Shown in pieces: positions 60,272-64,000 of a DNA stretch of 64,000 nucleotides. The notes below the pieces were generated by a model. The model was given only the letters and a program-made list of their open reading frames with translations, did not search any database and had not been told where the DNA came from. The DNA comes from Flectobacillus major DSM 103 (GTDB lineage: Bacteria > Bacteroidota > Bacteroidia > Cytophagales > Spirosomataceae). How positions within the stretch are numbered: position 1 is the first letter of the stretch; each line of letters begins with the position of its first letter. Location: NCBI RefSeq assembly GCF_000427405.1, contig NZ_KE386491.1:4225812-4289811 (forward strand), given 5' to 3'. The position numbers were made by a program, and so were the translations under genes.

Positions 60272-62059
60272 ATGAATAAGAATCCCTATATTTCTCTGTT
60301 AAAAACGGCATGGCAATATGCCCAGCAAGAAAAAAAACGATTTATATTGGTGTATGCCATGTTTATTGTTGCCAATATCATTTTCTCTCTTAATCCTTTG
60401 TGGTACGGTTGGTTTATCGACAAGATACAACTCAAAGGTGTAGATGTACTAAAAGACGCATGGCTATATGGCTTGGGTTTTTTGGGCTTACGCTTATTTG
60501 AGTGGTCGTTTCATGGTATTGCTAGGGTTATGGAGCGAGAATTGGCTTTTAACCTAAGCCGTAATTTTTTGCATGAACTCTATCATCAAACCTTGCATTT
60601 GCCCGTAAAATGGCATCAGGATAACCACAGCGGTGCTACTATCAATCGTATCAGAAAAGCATACGAAGCTCTGAAAACGTTTTTTCAAGATGGCTTTATG
60701 TATCTTCATGCTTTTTCTAAATTTTTCTTCTCGTTTATTGCTATGCTCTATTTTTCTCCATTGTTTGGAGCTGTAGGCATTCTCTTAGGTATTCTCACGA
60801 TATGGATTATCACAAAGTTTGATAAGCCCTTTATCAAAGCCTTAGACGAAACCAACGAGCGAGAGCATATTGTGTCGTCAACTTTATTTGATAGCCTTTC
60901 AAATATTATTACGGTAATTACTTTACGCCTAGAAAAGCGTATGGAAAATAGCCTGTCCGATAAAATAGCTTTTGTATTTAAGCCTTTCAGAAAACAAGTA
61001 GTATTAAACGAATGGAAGTGGTTTGTGGCTGATATGCTGGTAGGCTTGATTTATGTGGTTATTACGATAGGCTATGTTTATCAGCATTGGGAGGTAGGAA
61101 AAGTCTTTTTGGTGGGCGGATTAGTAACGCTATTGGGCTATGTTAATAACTTCACGAGTGTTTTTCATGATGTAGCTTGGCTGTATACTCAAATTATTCA
61201 ACACAATACCGATGTTCAAACAGCGAGGAGTATTGCAGAGGCGTATCGTCAGCAACATCGCCCCGAGGCCGTTGATATTTTGCCTGAACATTGGCAAAAA
61301 TTGGAGATTAAACACTTAAATTTTTCTCATCGCGAGGTATATCAGGCCAATAGCCAGTCGCAGGCATTGCATAATCTTCAGTTGAATATCGAAAAAGGTA
61401 AACGTATTGCTTTTATTGGAGAAAGTGGGTCGGGCAAAAGTACTTTGCTGGCTTTGTTACGGGGGCTTTATGAAGCCGAAAAAGGGACAAGCATTGTACT
61501 GGATGGCAAGCCCCTCGACGACTTGGGCGTACTTTCTGAAACAGTAACATTGTTTCCTCAAGAGCCCGAAATTTTTGAGAATACCATCGAATATAATATT
61601 ACTTTGGGTTTGCCATTTGAGCAATCCGAAATTATGGAGGTATGCGAGGTAGCACACTTCACCGACGTGGTAGCTCAGTTGCCCAACGGCCTGCAATCTA
61701 ATATTCAGGAAAAAGGTGTAAACTTATCGGGAGGACAAAAACAGCGATTGGCTTTGGCAAGAGGTATTTTGGCTGCACGAACGTCTAAAATTGTATTGCT
61801 TGACGAACCGACAAGTAGTGTTGACCCCAAAACCGAAATGCAGATTTATCAGAAACTTTTCCGAGAATTTGAGGGCAAAGCTGTATTGTCTACTTTGCAT
61901 AGGCTACATTTATTGGCTCAATTTGATTATGTCTATATCTTGCAAAAAGGCATTATTGTAGATGAAGGTACGTTTGAAAAGCTACTACAAGAGAGTGCTA
62001 TTTTTCAAGAATTATGGAAACATCAAAAAGAAAGCCAGCGAGTAGCCTATACCGATTGA
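60272..62059 (+). CDS. ABC exporter, fused membrane and ATPase domains
   Basis: The ATG at 60272 is taken as the start over an in-frame TTG at 60215. The protein of about 595 residues has six TM helices (about 25-300) and a C-terminal ATPase with Walker A GESGSGKST, signature LSGGQKQRLALARG and Walker B IVLLDEPTSSVD. The order is that of lipid or multidrug half-transporters such as MsbA-type proteins. The substrate is unknown. It is 30 bp from the converging AraC gene. Confidence 0.92.
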   Translation: MNKNPYISLLKTAWQYAQQEKKRFILVYAMFIVANIIFSLNPLWYGWFIDKIQLKGVDVLKDAWLYGLGFLGLRLFEWSFHGIARVMERELAFNLSRNFLHELYHQTLHLPVKWHQDNHSGATINRIRKAYEALKTFFQDGFMYLHAFSKFFFSFIAMLYFSPLFGAVGILLGILTIWIITKFDKPFIKALDETNEREHIVSSTLFDSLSNIITVITLRLEKRMENSLSDKIAFVFKPFRKQVVLNEWKWFVADMLVGLIYVVITIGYVYQHWEVGKVFLVGGLVTLLGYVNNFTSVFHDVAWLYTQIIQHNTDVQTARSIAEAYRQQHRPEAVDILPEHWQKLEIKHLNFSHREVYQANSQSQALHNLQLNIEKGKRIAFIGESGSGKSTLLALLRGLYEAEKGTSIVLDGKPLDDLGVLSETVTLFPQEPEIFENTIEYNITLGLPFEQSEIMEVCEVAHFTDVVAQLPNGLQSNIQEKGVNLSGGQKQRLALARGILAARTSKIVLLDEPTSSVDPKTEMQIYQKLFREFEGKAVLSTLHRLHLLAQFDYVYILQKGIIVDEGTFEKLLQESAIFQELWKHQKESQRVAYTD

Positions 62060-62089
62060 TTTGGGACAAATAAGTAATACCCAGTATGC

Positions 62090-62944
62090 TTAAATCTTGT
62101 AGTTGGTAGGTGTTACGCCGTACTTTTCTTTAAAAGCCTTAATAAAGTGCGAAACACTTTCATAACCTATTTCCATGCTGATTTCTGATACATTCATTGG
62201 CGAATTTTCGAGCAAGAGCCGAGCGTGTTCAAGGCGTTTGTTTTTGAGCCAAAGAGCAGGGGAGGTGTGAAATTGTTTTTGAAAGTCTCGTTTAAAAGCC
62301 GATAAGCTACGCCCCGATAGTCGCGAAAGTTCGTCCATCGAAAGAGGTTTTAGGTAATAGCTGTCCATCAAAAACTCCAAATCTGCTTTTTCACCTTTGT
62401 AAATAGCATAAATAATAGATTTGAGTTCGCCGGTGGGGTCTATTTCCAATAAATGCAAAAGAAGCTCCTGAAGTTTGAGATTGAGGAAGTGATTGAGATA
62501 ACGTGTTTTTAGGTGAAAATAAGGAAAAATAGAGTCGATAAATTTTTCGAGGCTTTCGTTAATTCCAAAAACCAAAAGCCCTTTACTATTATCGGGCTCG
62601 TTGAGATGTTCTTCCTGAAATAAGGTTAAATGGCTAGCAACAAACTCTTTGAGTAGTTTTTCATTAAAGAAAAACACCAAACTACGATACTGCTTGTTGA
62701 TAGCCTCTTGCATCATATAGTAGCCTCGCCTGATAAAAACAACATTGCCTTTTTTTACCCGAATTTCTTGTTCGGGAGTCACAAATTTTTTTTCACCTTC
62801 CAGCACAAAAATGAGGGCATGTTCTTCAAAAAAGACTTCATTTTTGAGTGGTGGGTCTTGATTTCGATAAGCAACAAAAGTCATATCCTTGATTTTCAAG
62901 GATTGAAACTCTCCAGCATGAATAAAAGACGGAACTCGGATCAT
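62090..62944 (-). CDS. AraC-family transcriptional regulator
   Basis: The 284-residue protein has an N-terminal cupin-like sensor (about 15-100, VFVLEGEKKFVTPEQEIRVKKG) and a C-terminal double HTH: LSMDELSRLSGRSLSAFKRDF and NVSEISMEIGYESVSHFIKAF. The target is unknown. It lies between ilvA and the ABC exporter; a terminator separates it from ilvA. Confidence 0.93.
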   Translation of the reverse strand: MIRVPSFIHAGEFQSLKIKDMTFVAYRNQDPPLKNEVFFEEHALIFVLEGEKKFVTPEQEIRVKKGNVVFIRRGYYMMQEAINKQYRSLVFFFNEKLLKEFVASHLTLFQEEHLNEPDNSKGLLVFGINESLEKFIDSIFPYFHLKTRYLNHFLNLKLQELLLHLLEIDPTGELKSIIYAIYKGEKADLEFLMDSYYLKPLSMDELSRLSGRSLSAFKRDFQKQFHTSPALWLKNKRLEHARLLLENSPMNVSEISMEIGYESVSHFIKAFKEKYGVTPTNYKI

Positions 62945-62957
62945 GTTTGTAGGAAAG

Positions 62958-62987
62958 GCCGCCTCATTATTGGGCTTTTGAGGCGGC
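62958..62987 (-). terminator. Terminator between ilvA and AraC gene
   Basis: GCCGCCTCA (62958-62966) pairs perfectly with TGAGGCGGC (62979-62987), 9 bp, GC-rich. On the minus strand it follows ilvA; the T-run is weak. Confidence 0.65.
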
Positions 62988-62999
62988 TCTTAATTGAAA

Positions 63000-64000
63000 T
63001 TACACCAAAAAGGTAAATAAGTCAGGTTTTTCGTTGAGTAACTGAAACTGAATTTTGTGGTCTTCCATGCGTGTAATAAGCGATTCGTAGTCTTCTTTGC
63101 GTTTCAGCTCGATACCAAGCAATACTGGCCCCGACTCACGGTTGGTTTTTTTCTGATACTCAAAGTGCGTAATATCGTCGTCTTCTCCTAAAACATTATT
63201 CAGGAAATTTCTCAAAGCACCAGCCCTTTGAGGAAAACGAATAATAAAATAGTGTTTTAGCCCTTCATACAACAACGAACGCTCTTTGATTTCTTCGGTA
63301 CGGGTAATATCGTTATTGCCACCCGATACCAAGCATACTACATTTTTTCCTTTGATTTTTTCTTTCATAAAGTCCAATGCTGCAATGGTTAATGCACCAG
63401 CAGGCTCGGCTACAATAGCCGATTCGTTATAAAGTTCGAGAATGGTTGTACAAACTTTTCCTTCTGGAATAAGAATAATATCATCGAGTGTTTCTTTACA
63501 AATTTCAAAAGTTTTGTCGCCAACACGCTTTACTGCCGCACCATCCACAAACTTGTCGATGGTGTCGAGTTCTACAACATGGCCAGCCCGAATACTTTCT
63601 TTCATCGACGGAGCTCCCTCTGGCTCGATACCAATAATTTTGGTATGTGGCGAAAGTTGTTTGAATACCGTAGAAGTACCCGCTGCTACACCGCCACCAC
63701 CAATAGCGAGTAAGATATAATCAATTTTTATATCGGCATCTTTAAAAATTTCAAGGCCAACAGTACCCTGCCCAGCAATCACATCCATATCGTCGAAAGG
63801 GTGTACATACGTAGCATTCTGTTCTTCGCAGTATTTTTTGGCAGCATTAGAGGCATCGTCGTAGGTGTCGCCTACAAGCATGATTTCGATATGTTCACGG
63901 CCAAACATTTTAACAGATTTTATCTTTTGATTGGGGGTAGTAGTTGGCATAAATACCGTTCCTTTTACTTTCATTTTGTGGCAAGCATAGGCCATTCCCT
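63000..64000 (-). CDS. ilvA: Threonine dehydratase (start outside window)
   Basis: The frame continues past the end of the window, so about 80 N-terminal residues are missing, including the PLP lysine. Visible are the fold-type II features LLAIGGGGVAAGTSTVF (glycine loop), VAEPAGALTIAAL and VCLVSGGNND, then one ACT-like regulatory domain (FIIRFPQRAGALRNFLNNVL). It makes 2-oxobutyrate for isoleucine. With leuA it marks a BCAA region. Confidence 0.93.
   Translation of the reverse strand, partial: GMAYACHKMKVKGTVFMPTTTPNQKIKSVKMFGREHIEIMLVGDTYDDASNAAKKYCEEQNATYVHPFDDMDVIAGQGTVGLEIFKDADIKIDYILLAIGGGGVAAGTSTVFKQLSPHTKIIGIEPEGAPSMKESIRAGHVVELDTIDKFVDGAAVKRVGDKTFEICKETLDDIILIPEGKVCTTILELYNESAIVAEPAGALTIAALDFMKEKIKGKNVVCLVSGGNNDITRTEEIKERSLLYEGLKHYFIIRFPQRAGALRNFLNNVLGEDDDITHFEYQKKTNRESGPVLLGIELKRKEDYESLITRMEDHKIQFQLLNEKPDLFTFLV

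Overview
The window looks like chromosome of a Bacteroidota bacterium of the order Cytophagales, probably a Flectobacillus/Arcicella/Runella-like member of the Spirosomaceae; the genus is a guess. The signs are an AT-rich genome with Bacteroidota-type promoters (TTG or TTTG, then TAnnTTTG), almost no Shine-Dalgarno sites, a TonB/ExbB/ExbD/ExbD cluster, an LptD-amidase-MlaD envelope locus, DUF4783 and DUF5522 proteins, and long perfect hairpins at the ends of converging genes. No rRNA, CRISPR array or insertion sequence was seen.

Layout. 1-4.3 kb: the end of an AraC regulator, a YifB/ComM ATPase, an LD-carboxypeptidase and a Kir-type potassium channel. 4.4-14.3 kb: two paralogous Tat-exported TIM-barrel proteins around a thioredoxin-like protein, an M28 peptidase, a divergent FtsZ, RecQ and a GreA-like protein, then a DciA-like DUF721 protein. 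14.5-21.2 kb: a colinear ExbB-ExbD-ExbD-TonB-membrane protein-PstS-like lipoprotein-TPR group. 21.3-23.9 kb: SDR, PPK2, RluA-type pseudouridine synthase and tRNA-Arg(CCG).

23.97-30.24 kb is a compact integrative element of about 6.25 kb in the 3' end of tRNA-Arg. It is bounded by a 16-bp direct repeat. It carries a tyrosine integrase, an excisionase-like HTH protein, a gene II/X-family rolling-circle Rep, a ribbon-helix-helix protein, and four unknown genes. It has no recognisable capsid, Zot-type ATPase, relaxase or transfer genes. Paired 9-bp sites with identical 12-bp spacing near both ends look like integrase arm sites, and one end holds a repeat-rich noncoding region that is a candidate replication origin.

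30.5-48.4 kb is core genome: a serine hydrolase/YdjC deacetylase fusion, methionine aminopeptidase, a phosphoribosyltransferase, CtpA protease, YqgF, a phytanoyl-CoA dioxygenase-like protein, a PAP2-like protein, MsrA, LptD, amidase, MlaD, Lrp and LysR regulators and a GNAT enzyme. 48.5-58.3 kb: a beta-oxidation pair (hydroxyacyl-CoA dehydrogenase/enoyl-CoA hydratase and thiolase), a quinone-oxidoreductase-like enzyme, ornithine aminotransferase, and a TolC/HlyD pair. 58.6-64 kb: a short 2-isopropylmalate synthase, an ABC exporter, an AraC regulator and the end of threonine dehydratase.

The most striking regulatory find is upstream of leuA. A 19-codon ORF encodes a peptide ending LLIIQLLALV. 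Its stop codon lies in a segment (TGAGATAAAGG) that nearly copies the 3' arm (TGAGAAAAGG) of a following Rho-independent terminator. This is the architecture of a ribosome-mediated branched-chain amino acid attenuator. A consensus promoter (TTTG-N19-TACATTTG) places transcription start at or next to the leader AUG. The downstream enzyme lacks the usual leucine-binding C-terminal domain, so attenuation may be the main leucine sensor.
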